Source: Patiria miniata
Lineage: Eukaryota > Echinodermata > Asteroidea > Valvatida > Asterinidae
Assembly (NCBI RefSeq): GCF_015706575.1
Contig: NW_024037074.1
Span: forward strand, 27,765,334-27,829,333
Direction of reading: 5' to 3'
DNA: 64,000 nucleotides
Under the pieces are notes generated by a model, which searched no databases, was not told the DNA's origin, and worked only from the letters and a program-made list of their open reading frames with translations. This document shows positions 45,281 through 57,600 of the stretch, in pieces (within the stretch, counting starts at the first letter, position 1; each line of letters starts with the position of its first letter). The translations under genes were made by a program, and so were the position numbers.

Positions 45281-45548
45281 ATTAATTAATACAAAAAAAC
45301 ATAGAGTGCTCGGGTGGTTTCGGGCGCTACATGGAGTAAAAGGCAGGTATTCAAAGTCGTTGGTAGCGTTTAGTATAGCATTTTGTTTTGTTGTCCTAAG
45401 CAATGATATGTTGCATATTGGTTGCGTTTTACTCCAATACTTTATATCTATAACTTTGGTTTAATTTCCTGAGAGGACAGTTTGACTTTTCTGGGCTAAT
45501 GGTGATGAAGTTTGGTTGGGATGCTGCATTACGTTTATGGTGTAAATC

Positions 45549-46203
45549 AGACACACGTGAGGGAAACTCCTTTTCCAATTGAGGACATGTCATGTACCCA
45601 AGTGAGGACAGTCCTCTATTGGAAGAGGTATAGATAACCAATGAGCGGTGTCACATGAGAAAGCTCCTTTTCTGATTGAGGACACGCACCCAAGTGAGGA
45701 CAGTCCTTGATTGGAAAAGGTGTAGAAAATCAATGAGATGTACAAATTAGTAAACATCTTTTCTGATTGAGGACATGCACCCAATTGTGGACAGGCCTCT
45801 TGAAAAAAAGTGTGAAAAACTAATGAGAGGGTAACACATGAGAAAACTCCTTTTCTGATTGAGGTCATGCACCCAAGTGAGAACAGTCCTCAATTGGAAA
45901 ACGTGTACAAGCCAATGAGATGTAACACATGAGCAAACTCGTTTTTTTTCTAATTGAGAACCTGTGGCCATGTGAGGACAATCCTGGATTGGGAAACGCG
46001 TATAAAATCAATGAGAGGTGATCGACGCATGAGGAAACTTCCTTCCTGACTAAGGCCCTTGAGCCATGTGAGGACAGTGCTCTATTGGAAAAGGCGTGCA
46101 GAACCAATGAGATGTAATAAACGAGGAAACTTCTCTTCTGATTGGGGACCTGTAACCACTGAGGACAGTCCTCGATTGGAAAACGTGTACAAGACATTTG
46201 AGA
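45549..46203 (+). repeat. Minisatellite array 2, about seven units of ~90 bp
   Basis: The repeating words are TTTTCTGATTGAGGACATGC, ACCCAAGTGAGGACAGTCCT, GATTGGAAAAGGTG and CCAATGAGATGTAACACATGAG. All three minus-strand open frames here are repeat peptides. Confidence 0.9.
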
Positions 46204-47900
46204 AGTGCTGCAAACAAAAAGTATAAATACGAACAAAAGAGGACGAACAACGGGATGTCTTCGACTATCACCACACGCAAACATTATGCGTTATGAGGCA
46301 GTCGTTATGTGCCGGCCGATTAAATCTCTCTACGAAATTAAAATAAAGAATGAAAACGAGCATTCGCTTGCAAAGAATATATTTCGCGCTGTTACCTTGT
46401 TGTCTCCTAAGTTGTAACGTGTAGGACAACATTAGCCCATACGTAAAAGCCTTTCTTTCTACGCAACGATATGAAAAGGGCTCACGTCGAAGTGTATGTT
46501 GGTAGCAATTGCACTCTGTGGATAGTCGGCCAAAAGCCATACCAGTCCAGTTTTAGAAATTTGACAGCATTCCCGTTGGCATTTTGGCCCTGTATCAGAT
46601 CGACAGGTCTGGAGCCCGTGGGGTAGGCCTACTTCTGGACGAAGACACGCAGACCTGGGGGTACCGCTATACCATTTCTTGAATATCACGTAGCACGCAA
46701 ATTCTTGAAAGTGTATTTTGTGTCCAAATTGGGCGTTTCCGCCGTGTCGGCTGGTGGACACATGAACTGAAAAAAGAAACGCTCACCGTGAGAGTTTACC
46801 CCCGGGTGGGGATATTGTTTGCTCATATTGTTTGCAAATTCTATCGTCCAGGGCATAGCCTGGTACTAGGTTGAACCGTTTGGGGATCAACAAAATACGC
46901 GTGTCATCAAGTATCAAAATAAATTCATTTCCGAGATGTCTGCGGTTTGGCATTGTTTTGCGGTGGATAATTCTTTCTGCGGTTTGGATGAATAACTGGT
47001 TGTTGATCGTTTCGAAACACAAACCGCTGGGATATGTCTATAAATACGTCGATTAAGGTACAAACAAAATATCAAAAGAAAATCATACATCAAAATATGG
47101 ATATGACTGAACAATAAGTTGCTATTTCTTATAACAATGATTTCCAGATGAAAGGAAACACGAACAAAACTTAATTACAAAAATATAATTTGTATTGATG
47201 AAGGCTGTTTCAAGATGCTTGTTTGCCGATTGGTGTAGTTTTTACTAATGTAACGTTTTACAATTGGAAGAACATCACTCATTCCTAGGAAATATGACTC
47301 ATTCTGAAACGGAGACACAGACGTTTCGTTTTCGAGAAATTTCGCGTCGCCACGAAAGGAACAAAAACCATCGTCCGAAATGCACGCTGTGCGACTTCGC
47401 GGCTCGCGCCAAAATACGCCTACGCAAAGTTGAGGTTAGGAAGTGTAGGCTACTGCAGACGTATGGGGACACAACAGCGGGTGTTAATTCGCAGTGCAAG
47501 GTACCACCAAACGTTTGTCTCGAAGAGTACGTTTCAATGTCGATGTTTCCCATTACATATTGCGGATACTGCGAGGTTTTTCCAGCAGCTTTTCTATGTT
47601 GTCAGACACGGTGACTGTGCTTATGTCGAAAATTCGCTTTCACAACCACAAGTTCACTTTTACGACATTTACTTTAAAAGGGTGTGAACGAAATTTGTAC
47701 GGCAGGGTTAAGTAAATTACTGATATTTCTTGTACACATTTGATGGACATTTTTAACAAACACTCTAAATGCTTAGCAACTTTTACAAGTAATTACTATT
47801 TGTATGATGCCTTCACTAAATTGTTGGTTTAAAAAAAAAGGTGGCTTTACGATAGAGGACAGACACACAAAGGAAGAACAAATGATCCTTTCAGAGTTGG
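46204..47900. other. Unassigned stretch after minisatellites
   Basis: Short open frames exist on both strands (for example + 47264-47614 with a single CxxC and no histidines to complete a zinc finger), but none has a recognisable domain or convincing splice sites. I see no supported gene. Confidence 0.5.
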
Positions 47901-47904
47901 GTCG

Positions 47905-48255
47905 TTTGTTGGAAACGGTCCTCTGTAGTAAGTTTGTGTGCTTTGTCTATGGGAGAGTGTTATATTACAGGGACAAAAGGAAACACAAAGCATTGTCCTC
48001 GGGCGTATAGAACTTCACGAAGTGTCCAGAAGGGTGCTTAAAAGTGGTCTCTAACAAACTCGTGTAGATGTATGGCTTTATGACAGACACACAAAGGAAG
48101 AACAAATAAGATCCTCTCAGTCCTCGAGCATTGTGTCTTTTGTTTGAAACGGTTCTCGGTCGCATATCCTTAGTCTGTCACGGTGGGAGAGTGTTATATT
48201 ACAGGGACAAGAGGAAATACAAAGCATTGTCCTCGGGCGTATAGAAATTGTCCAG
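47905..48255 (+). repeat. Two copies of the TATGGGAGA..GTTATATTA repeat
   Basis: Copies at about 47860-48020 and 48070-48255 share GACAGACACACAAAGGAAGA, GGGAGAGTGTTATATTACAG and AAAGCATTGTCCTCGGGCGT. A more diverged copy is in a PIK3C3 intron at 10785-10900. Confidence 0.85.
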
Positions 48256-48279
48256 AAGTATTTGCTTATCTAACTGGTA

Positions 48280-50240
48280 TCTAACAAACGATGTTGGTAA
48301 TTTAGGCACATGCATTTGGACTTAAACAATCTGCTTTTGCTTACCGTATTATGGCTCTCCCATAAAATTGAAATGAAAAACTTTCACCGTTACAATGATA
48401 AGTCTGTGAAACTACCTGGTACGCACGAACAGCATACACATTCCATGCTATCTGGGCCTTCGGGTTTCGCCCCGGAGGTCACGTCTAAATTCCTCGGCAT
48501 GCTAGCTGCGTCGACAAGTAAATTTGATCAGCCGAGGTGGTTGTGTCTGGATGTTTTCATTGCTGGAGACCAGGTGGTTGCTCTATATTATCATGACGGG
48601 TACAAGGCATTACCACTTGACGTCATCAGAAGAAAAGCTTGATGTCATTGGTTTCCGATTCAGATAGTATTTCTGTCGGTATAAGGTTAGGACCTTAATT
48701 TAAAAACGCCCAAATACGAACTTAAGGAATGTCGGAATTCCACCGGCATTATGTCGTCACTGTTTTTTTTTTCACGAGGTGACAAAACACACCTTTTATC
48801 TTCGATTTTTCTCTGATATTGCGTTTATACAATGATCTGCAACTTAATTTTAAAGCCAGAAATCGCTTGAAGTAACAGAAAAAAATTATTCAGCCGAATT
48901 AATTGCTGTTTCCGGCTCTCTTCGTTTTCGTGAAAACGAAAATTTGATTTAGAGTTTTCGTAGAAACTTACCCGCACGCAGCATGTGTTTTCCGATGCCA
49001 AAGGGACGTTTTTAACCCATCGCATGTTATACCAATATTAACAAAGACACCAGTTCACCAAAAAAAACCCCCTCTTTTTTAATGGAAATAAAGAGTTTTG
49101 TGTAATTTCTATTTACTCATACCACACAGCCAATGTGGGATCGGGCGCAACGGGCAAATACAAGTTGGCAACAAAATGTACTTTTTGGAACTTCAATTTT
49201 CCTTCTTTTAAGATTTGAAATCGAGCTTTTCGGAGGCACAGCCCACAAAATTTCGCAAGGATAAACACCCTAGTGTATAGACATTTTGCGTTGCAGGTGT
49301 GTCAGAGGGTGCTGTCTATAATTTTACTTTAGTAACAATGAATGCACCAAAGGTTCATCACTAATTCATTGCCCACTGACTCCACCTTCAATGCAAAATG
49401 TCTATTATAGAGTTTCAACTATTTTATGATTGGTACTCCCGCATGCTCCAAATACCACGTCTGTATATGCCTAACGTGCACACTCAATAACACGCCACCT
49501 AGTGATCGTGACGTCATGTGACGTCACACAACCCCGTTTTACGTATTATTGTAGAAGTCAAGAGAACAAGTCGTTCCCAATTTGGATACCTGCCAGCCAG
49601 ACAGACAGGAGACTGGTCTGAAACCAGAGGCGGTACACAAGTACACAAGTTTTTTGCAACCAAGTATAGTCAATGGCCATAATGTGCTGATGCGTCAATT
49701 GGTAACGGAATAGATCTCGGACTTAACTGTTTTCCTTTAAAAAATCTTCAAAGCCATGAATGAGAACAAAAGGTTGCTTATATTGTATCGATCAGTTGGA
49801 CTTGATTCAACACAATATTTATGAATGAAAATTTGGGGGAAAATGAACTGATGTAAAATTAGGGGATTCGAGCTCGCAACCTGCAGCACTTACACCACAG
49901 GATTAGCGAAGCACGCCACAGCGAAGCCAAACAATCCGCCGTGGAATATAAACTAAAGGGAGTTATGTCAAAATCATGTGACTTGTTTTATTCATTCACC
50001 TGATATGTTTCACGCGTGCATATTACGGTTATTGACTACACTTGGTTGCAGAAAAAGTATTTGCCGCCCGTTTGGGAGTGATCAACTTTGTGAGTGGTTA
50101 CACCAGAAGATAATAAATTGTATTCTTTGGTGCAGCCCCTCCTTTTACAAAAGCCGCGAATCGGCGCTTTTTTGGACATCGGGCTCATTTGTTTTTCTTG
50201 ATGGAAGCATGACAGCTGGGACCAAGGTGTTTGATACCTG
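48280..50240. other. Gene-poor stretch, no feature assigned except a tRNA-like remnant
   Basis: A 110-codon + frame at 48310-48642 resembles nothing I know. Around 49862-49920, minus strand, a B-box-like word (GTTGCGAGCTCGAATCCCC) marks a decayed SINE. The rest is AT-rich without recognisable exons. Confidence 0.45.
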
Positions 50241-50241
50241 C

Positions 50242-50496
50242 TTAATTATTCGGCGATAACTCCCGGAAAATGGCTCTCCACTGTTCCCTGTCCCCCATAG
50301 CAGCCGGTAGTTCTTCTTTTAGGAAGCCCGTATCTTGGCAAATGCTGTCCACATAGATTGTATTGGGTCTTCCTGTGGATCGTCTACCATGGGAGGAAGT
50401 CCCGAGCAACAGGCTGCTGACAGCAAGCTCAGGGTGCCTGTGACAGTGCCCTGCAAATCTTAGTCTCCTTGCCCTGATCTTGTCACTGATCTTGGT
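50242..50496 (-). pseudogene. Non-LTR retrotransposon reverse transcriptase, C-terminal fragment
   Basis: The minus-strand frame reads RARRLRFAGHCHRHPELAVS, then GRPNTIYVDSICQDTGFLKE, ELPAAMGDREQWRAIF, and stops at 50242-50244. The FAGHCxR, GRPxxxYxD and MxDRexWR pattern is the C-terminal tail of endonuclease/reverse-transcriptase polyproteins of non-LTR elements. About 85 codons remain open; the polymerase core is absent, so this is a 5'-truncated dead copy. Confidence 0.8.
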
Positions 50497-51544
50497 ACCT
50501 ATAAATCACATGGCTTATACCTTTTACTTGTAACGTATTGTCAGTACTTCGGGACATTTACATGTGGGTTAATTGATATTGAACTTTGAAAATCGTTTTC
50601 GAAAACTTTGTTCCGTCTTTTGCTTCGATTTCGGACTCCAGCTAAACATGGGTCCACATGTTCTGCTAGGGGAACGTGTAAAGTCCTAAGACACGAGGCC
50701 AAATTCGCATGGAGTATTTCCATTCTATTTGCATGCTAAAGGCTCATGGTACTAGCTATAGGAGTGAAGGCCGAAGCAGAAGTTTTGAAACCCCGGACCC
50801 ACTGAGGCCTATTTCTGGACATACCCCCGACCACCATCGATTACGAATGATTAGGAAGAATTTGGTAAGAGTATATATAAACCTCGCATAATGGTGTAAT
50901 GATAGGTAGCACCGTCCCTAGCCAACGGCAATACACCAGGATTCCACAGGTTTACTTCGGAATGAGTTTTGACAGCTATCAAAGAACTTGGTATTATATA
51001 TTCAATTCCCGTGTATGCGCCCATTCAAACTAGGTCTAAGTTATCAGTTTATCTTTGAGCTGGGGCAGGATACGAAAATTAAAGGCATAGAGGATCATTT
51101 GCTTTTCGTGCATTTCGTTCTTTTCCAATAATGACATCACTCAAAATCCAAAGAAGAATGTTCAAAACCTAACCTGTAGAAGCTTCAGCTCATAAACCAT
51201 GCGCAATCCAAAGTGAAAAACCATGCACAACCTTTTGATGACGAAACACGATTTCGTCGATAGCACTCTTGTCAATTGACTGATCGTTGGACATCACCGA
51301 CATTGCATGATTTCTTCTTAATGACAGCAAGCCAGACCGATTAATTCCATGGGGTATTTAGTACCATGCAGTAGTCCAGTACGATCTTTAATCAAAGTAT
51401 AAGCTTTTTGATAATAATTCGGTGCATAGATACTTTTGGGATGAATGCAAAAGAAATGACCCAATATGCCTTTATGCTGGGGTAGAAATGGAATTAAGTA
51501 TTAAATTTCTGTTTATGCAACTGAAGCAGGCCACTACAAGACAT

Positions 51545-51741
51545 AGGCCTATCCCTCTTCCAGACTCTTGCACATGTTCGTGTCACTGGCCTGATGCATC
51601 CAATCTTTCTTAAAGTCTTCCAGCTCGTCTCTTGGTTGTCCTCTTTTGAATTTGCTGTTTCTAAGCTTGGCTGCCATTCAGTCAGCTGCTTGTCCATCCG
51701 TTGTCATTCAATCTGGACACCTGGCCCGCCCACCTCCACAT
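51545..51741 (-). pseudogene. Second non-LTR retrotransposon C-terminal relic, frameshifted
   Basis: On the minus strand MWRWAGQVSRLNDNGW is followed, after a frame change, by QLTEWQPSLE and KIGCIRPVTRTCARVWKR. This resembles the common WAGHVARxxDxRW ... WQP ... W tail of non-LTR polyproteins. It differs in type from the fragment at 50242-50496 and is disrupted by at least one frameshift. Confidence 0.65.
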
Positions 51742-51859
51742 GGGTCCTTGCTATTTCACCTTTTGACAATCTCTGAGGAAGAGGTCATGGTTTACTGAAG
51801 ACACAGAACCAACTCTCTAGTTTTGAGAGGCCTATACAGTAAATTGGGGGGGGGGGGGG

Positions 51860-52075
51860 GGGGAGTGTGGCCAAGTGGGTAGGGTCGTGACTCATGATTG
51901 GACAGTCAGGGGTTCGAACCCTGTCGTTGGCCATATGTTGTGTCCTTGGGCAACCATTTCACCCCACTTGCCCCTCTCCACCTAGGAGTATAATGGGCAG
52001 CGGCAATAGCTGATTGGGAGTAACCTGCGATAGCAGCCCTGAACCAACAATCTCGTTTAGAGATAGTATTATAAA
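51860..52075 (+). mobile_element. tRNA-derived SINE
   Basis: The A box is TGGCCAAGTGGGTAGGG and the B box GGGGTTCGAACCCTGTC, followed by CTTGGGCAACCATTTCACCC and ATAATGGGCAGCGGC. It is preceded by a G tract at 51847-51863. Confidence 0.85.
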
Positions 52076-52109
52076 GCCATTTCTTATCCACTTGCCTGTT
52101 TCGACACAA

Positions 52110-52345
52110 AGTCATGAGTATTAATGGGTACCGGCGTTATCTGGGGAGTAACGTGCAATGCACTGGAAGTCTGGCATCGCAGAACAAACCATATAGTTAC
52201 TTCAGAGATAGGTCTATACAGTCACCTGGGAGAGGATGGCCAATTAAATTACAGTTCTTGACTCATGATCAGTCGTTCAGAAAATATTCTCAGTTGTTTC
52301 ATATTAACGAAACGGGAGATAAACGCCGGCCTGATGGGCTATATT
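52110..52345 (+). mobile_element. SINE fragment (family 3), copy 2
   Basis: ATTAATGGGTACCGGCGTTA, CTGGGGAGTAACGTGCAATG, TTCTCAGTTGTTTC and GAGATAAACGCCGGCCTGAT are shared with 38480-38705. It directly follows the previous SINE. Confidence 0.75.
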
Positions 52346-53719
52346 GGCTCGTGACAGATTTTATACTGTACAAGTTTCTTCAAATATTCTCCATCCACTT
52401 AAAAGCGCATTTTTTTTCTACTTTACTAGTTGTTCGAGTCCAAAAAAATAAGGAAAGTTCTGAAATGGGCTTCATATATTCTCTCACAGGTTTGAGAGAT
52501 TCCTTCCCTAATCTGGTTACCTTACATTGTCACAACGTAGACCTGTCAGCCCCTTTACATGACATTTCTGTGCTATTATTCCGTGTACGTGACTAAAATG
52601 TGGGTTTCTGTGTTCCGCGACACTCTTCTTGTATGTCCCATAGGTCATGGAATATATATTACCCATTAAACAGCTGTCCTGTATGTGCTCGTGCCAGTTG
52701 TGAATGCATTCACACCGTTTTCTCTTTTTCTGTTGGGCAAATTCCGATGAGTTAAAATTGTTCGACTCGCTAACCTCCCGTCTATATTAAGTCTACGCCC
52801 TCTGGTGTTGCTACGTGTCAGCACTTTATTTGCACTATTTGCGATTTCAGTTCGCCCACATTCTTTTAGAGGTATAACCTGATGAACCAAATGACACAAA
52901 CAAACAAAACCATCATTTATTGGGTCATCAGAAATAATTTCCTGGCGATGACTATAGAGCAGGCTAGTCGAAACGTCGAGACCAAAGACAAGTTAGCACT
53001 TAAAGCAGGACGTACTGTAAATCAGAAAACTACTTAGCGAAGTTGATAATAAGCAGGACAAGTTCTTTTCAGAACTAAATATCTACTGAGCAGTTATTAT
53101 TTGCATGCTGTTACAGCAAACCGAAACGATACAGAAATAATGTGTAACCTGTTTCCCCTGCACATAATGCAATTATGTAATTACTGCACATTACACTTGT
53201 TGGATGTGTTTTGCAAACAGGGCGGAAGCTCAAGTTGCTCTTATTACAAATTCCAATCACTCCGGTAAACTTGAAATAAAAATTGCATGGAGTACTGTCT
53301 GAAATTGATTCCGATGAAGTCTCGATTCGCTGTGCGACACAGCAAAGGTAAGACATATTTTGTTCTCGCCACATCACGACCGTCTCTAGACACTAGACAT
53401 CCGAAAACAGACAGACGTGGCGGGGAATACTTTCCATTCCGCAAATTGCTCCTAAATTGGCTGTTTGGCAAATTGTAGTATTTTTCCCGAATAGTTTTGC
53501 TGGAAGTTTTTTTTTTGGTTGTTGACGACCCATGCTAAGTAGCAGTATCGTTTATCTTCGCCTTCAGCCCTTCAGGGGCGCCCTGCCGCGCTGGTATGCC
53601 TTCGGATGCCAGGATACGCAGGCCCCGAGTCCCGTTGCGTCTTCAGCCCCAACCCGATTACATCCACCCCGTGGGTAGCATCTCAGCTTGCCCCTCGCTC
53701 TCTGACCCCGACGACTTGA

Positions 53720-53755
53720 TATATATTTAGCTGGCAGGAAGACTGCCGATCAGTC
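53720..53755 (+). promoter_or_regulatory. Candidate TATA-Inr core promoter of the thrombospondin gene
   Basis: TATATATTTA at 53720-53729 lies 32 bases before the A of an initiator-like TCAGTC (A at 53752), which is the canonical TATA-to-start spacing. It lies ~0.8 kb upstream of the signal-peptide exon on the same strand. The sites are seen directly; their use is inference. Confidence 0.5.
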
Positions 53756-53977
53756 AGTTTGTCGAGGAACGTCAAAGGCTTCACATCTTCTTGACAGCTC
53801 TCTCACTTGCAGTTTCGAGACTGATTTCTTGGCTAGTTTCTTTTGGACCAACGTGCGTTCTTGCTTTTTTTGTTTTACTTCGGATATCTTATAAAACATC
53901 ATTTTACGACTTCGGCGTGGACTTCCAAGAGTTTCTGTGACCATCAAGGGTCTTCGTAGTTCACCATCCATTTCAAG
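53752..53977 (+). other. Candidate noncoding first exon of the thrombospondin gene
   Basis: These 226 bases run from the Inr to a donor-like CAAG|GTATTG at 53978 and contain no ATG, fitting a 5' UTR. The next acceptor, CTCCTTTCAG, ends at 54560, just before the start codon. Confidence 0.45.
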
Positions 53978-54039
53978 GTATTGATTGTTTTATTTATTTT
54001 AAATTTTAATTTTATTTTTATTTCGAAAACATCCAACAG

Positions 54040-54262
54040 CGCAAGCGCCAGAACAGGATGGATAAGACTTGGTATAGAAGACGTGGACAGTACAGTTTAC
54101 GTGGTGGGAGGAAAACCCCAGAATGATGTTCTGGGGGAAAACCCACGGAATCAGGTAGGGACTGAAAACCCAATCAACCTATTGGCCCAGGTGGGATTCG
54201 AACCCGGTCACAGCAGTGGAAGGCGAGGAAGGTACCGCTACGCCAACCTGATGCCCCTATTT
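54040..54262 (-). mobile_element. tRNA-derived SINE (family 2), minus strand
   Basis: The reverse complement reads CATCAGGTTGGCGTAGCGGT, GGGTTCGAATCCCACCTGGG, GGTTTTCAGTCCCTACCTGA and TTTTCCCCCAGAACATCATT. It matches the + copy at 29572-29760 and lies in the proposed 5' UTR intron. Confidence 0.85.
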
Positions 54263-54560
54263 GTTTTAAAGAACTTAGCTCGATAGCTTGTGTTAAATTT
54301 AAGATGTTGGCATTAGGTCCTGTTTTAGTTTAAATCTTTACTGTGTAAGCCAAACAAACCTTCAAATAGAATGTATTTAACCCGGATCGGGATAACACCA
54401 ACTCTCTGAAAAGCTGTTATTACTTGTTTAACGTAGAAAAAGTTTAACGCTTGACGTTCAACTTTTGACATCAAACGTTTAACGTTATACATTAACGTTT
54501 TCCATATACATGAATGTTAACGTTAAAACTAACAATTACCTTTGCCAATTCTCCTTTCAG

Positions 54561-54642
54561 ATGGGGCGTTTGTTGAGATGGGTTTGGATTCTGCCGTTGA
54601 CTTGTCTTTGCAACCTTCTGTTAATCCAGGCAAGAAACGGAT
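54561..54642 (+). CDS. Thrombospondin exon 1 (coding): signal peptide
   Basis: ATG follows directly after acceptor CTCCTTTCAG. The encoded segment has a basic N-region (GRLLRW) and a hydrophobic core (VWILPLTCLCNLLLI), with cleavage expected near QA|RNG. The phase 1 donor is GGAT|GTAAGT. Confidence 0.88.
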
Positions 54643-57600
54643 GTAAGTTTTTCTAAGACCTTTTTATTGCTGTAATGTTTTAAGTCGACAGCCGCATGCA
54701 GTATAAAATGAGGAAGATTTTAGTGTTTTCGCTCTATACCAAATAGCATGCTCTTGTTTTTTGTTCTCGGAAAAAAAATTATTTGAAAACAATCTACAAC
54801 TATCGTCAACGCACGACCTTGGTGTATAAACAGGGAAGATGTGTTCCTTAGAACTCAACTTGAGATTTACTTGTTTCACGTTCAGAACTTGCAAAAGTGT
54901 TTTAATGAGAAAACTCTGTGAAACTGTGCATAGGCCGTGTCGCTGAATCACAGAAATCATGTACTTGGAAAAATAAAGAATGTTATATGTTCTGTGTTCC
55001 AATCAAATTGTTGCTCGGAACATGAATTACGTTTTTTATGGGTCAGATATTTGCGGAATTCGACAGAGCTAGAAATAGTCGGACCAATCGGATGTCAGCG
55101 GGGTGCCGGGAGCTTCTGCCGTGTTAGTCGCCATTCCAGGCGCATTTTGTTCACTCAGCGGTCGATGCCGCTCGCATCCCTCGGATCGCGGAGCGCATCA
55201 CTTGCAATTGCTCCCAATCTTCTTAGATGGATGCACTGTAAGTTGCTGTCTTCTAAGACAAACCTGGCTCCTTCACTCACTCTAAGCTAGCATCATAGAC
55301 ACGGGAGCATCGCAAATGATTCGTCCGCTGGGCCATAATCGAATTGCTGGATGAAAACATTCCTGCGAACATTGGGGGCGGGATGGATGGCTTTCGACTG
55401 AAATAGATCGGATATAAGTCTAGGATGTAAGGCTCCAATCTCAATATGTTTGTTAGTCTATGTGATTCTACATTATTGCCTGGTGTTATTATAGAAGAAG
55501 CCTTCGTAGATTGAAAGCTATGCACAAATATGTCAGAAAGAATGATTCAATTTCGTTCTGATCGTTTGCCTGAGTGTGGTTCGCGATTTGTTAGAATCAG
55601 TCCTAGAATTAATATCATTGTTCAGATTGTTCTGGGTCTTGTGCTTCTCAGTATCAAACGTTACCAGAATTCTTGGCTTTTACTGTGGTATAAATTTTCA
55701 CTTTTTTATTAAAGGTGATGGGAACTTTACTTTTGTGTGTGTATTTTTGTCGTTTGAAGTGACAATAATGCTCAAAATCTTAAGAGGGATACATAACAAC
55801 AAACTTGTTTTAAGTTTCAGCTCAGTGAATACTATACAGGATGAGTTAAACAAATCACGAAACCCAAATGTCGGAACCATTATTTTAGTGAAGTTCTGCA
55901 TGTAGCACTTTCAAAATCTAGAATAGGAAAGCCCAATTCATAAGCTCTTGTTTAGTACAAGAAGCATTCAAATCACTCATGTAATTTTTAAGTTACGGAA
56001 TTTTAAACACAACCACCGTTTTAAAGTTCTGTCCACGGATCACAAAAAAGGTGTGCGTTCTTTCAGCAAAATGAAAACAAATCACATAGGGATGTGTGTT
56101 TCCTTTTGCTGAAAGAAAGCTTATGAATTGGGCTTTCATATCCCAGATTTATACATGCAGAACTTTAATACACTTAAACAATAGTCCTGACATTTGGGTT
56201 TCGGTTTTTTTTACTCACCGTGTATATTTCAAGAAAACATAGAAAACTACCTTCAACGATTGTTTTCCACCGAATGATACCCTTTAAGGTGCAATAATTT
56301 CACAGGGTATTTGGTACCAGTCCTCTCTTCACTTTCAGCAAGGATTTTTTTTGTTAACTCGGTAGGTCCGTTTCCGGGTTATTATGTTCCTAGTACGTGC
56401 CTTTAGATTACTCAATGAGCTAAACGCATCAGCCGCAACTCCCTATTATTTTTGTTGAAGAGCGGTTACGGAGTGCTGGAGAATTCAAGACTGTCGGAAT
56501 AAACGAGTTACTTTGGGCTCTGTAATAAAAGATATTTAATTGTATAGAGTTGAACTTAGTAACATTACAGAAACGTGTGTAATTGCACAGTGTGTGCTTA
56601 ATGACTTCACAGAAATGGCGGCCTCTGTTGTAGGAACCGACATTGGCACATTGGCAATATTTTAAATTGACTCCATAATATTGACTCCATGATATTTTCA
56701 CTAAACATATTTTGTGAAAAATTCCCATTTTATGACCCCTTTAAGTTACCTGAGCAAAATTACAGTGAGTCATAAAACCACATTGATATTGTTCGGGCAA
56801 AATGGTCCAGAATGTTATAATACGAGCGATTCTGCCGATATGTAAACTCAAAAGCAATTGCTGCTCTACGAGGAGTATTTAGGGAGTTTAAGCCCCCCCC
56901 CCTCCACTTAGGCCGCCCCAAAAATGGCAAATAACATGAAAACAATACGAGACGCTGGTTAAACCCCTTTTGGCACCCCAAGCTAAACCTGCATCCGCCC
57001 CGAAAAGTAAGCCTTCAAAAACAGGAGCGCCGCTGAAGGAATGGTGTTCGAGAATTTACAAATTTAATTTATGACAAATTAACGTCGATGTATTTTGTGT
57101 CGACAGTTATGTTGTCACACCCACATACAAACCGGTCGGGCGACACCCCGTGCATACAGTCCTGCCAACAAGTGAATAATTGAAAACACGAACAATCGTC
57201 TACATTTATTTAGTATCTCCACCATGCAAATCTCAATCCTGGTCCCGACAAGGGGGTTGGATTGTACCCGTGTGTATATAGAGCGCCGGACCCTTGTAGA
57301 AGCCGTGTTGGATTCTTGCTAGTGTGAAAGGCGTCTCTGAAATCCCCGTGATTCGAATTATCCAGGGGAACTATTGTCAAAATTTCTGGGGCTCACCCAC
57401 CGAAATTAAGGGTGTTATACACGGGAGTCTGTTATGCTGTCGACTTCTTGCAGAGCTGTAATCCACTCGCATGTCAATCACATGCGTTTAATTTGTAACG
57501 TTTTCGTTGAAATACTTGATAGGCCTACTTGACTTGAGAGCTGATGAAATTGTGCTTGACTCGTGATGGTAGAAGTGACTTCATTACAACTCCTGAGTTG

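Noticed and set aside
45429..46284. Several minus frames with repeated WxxxPIEDCPHLG-like peptides
   Set aside because: The peptides follow the ~90 bp minisatellite units and shift frame between units.
47264..47614. 116-codon frame with KCTLCDFAARAKIRL, resembling a zinc finger start
   Set aside because: The two histidines required for a C2H2 finger are absent, and there is no repeat of the motif.
48310..48642. 110-codon + frame
   Set aside because: Unrecognised protein with no splice sites or conservation evidence; it may be chance.
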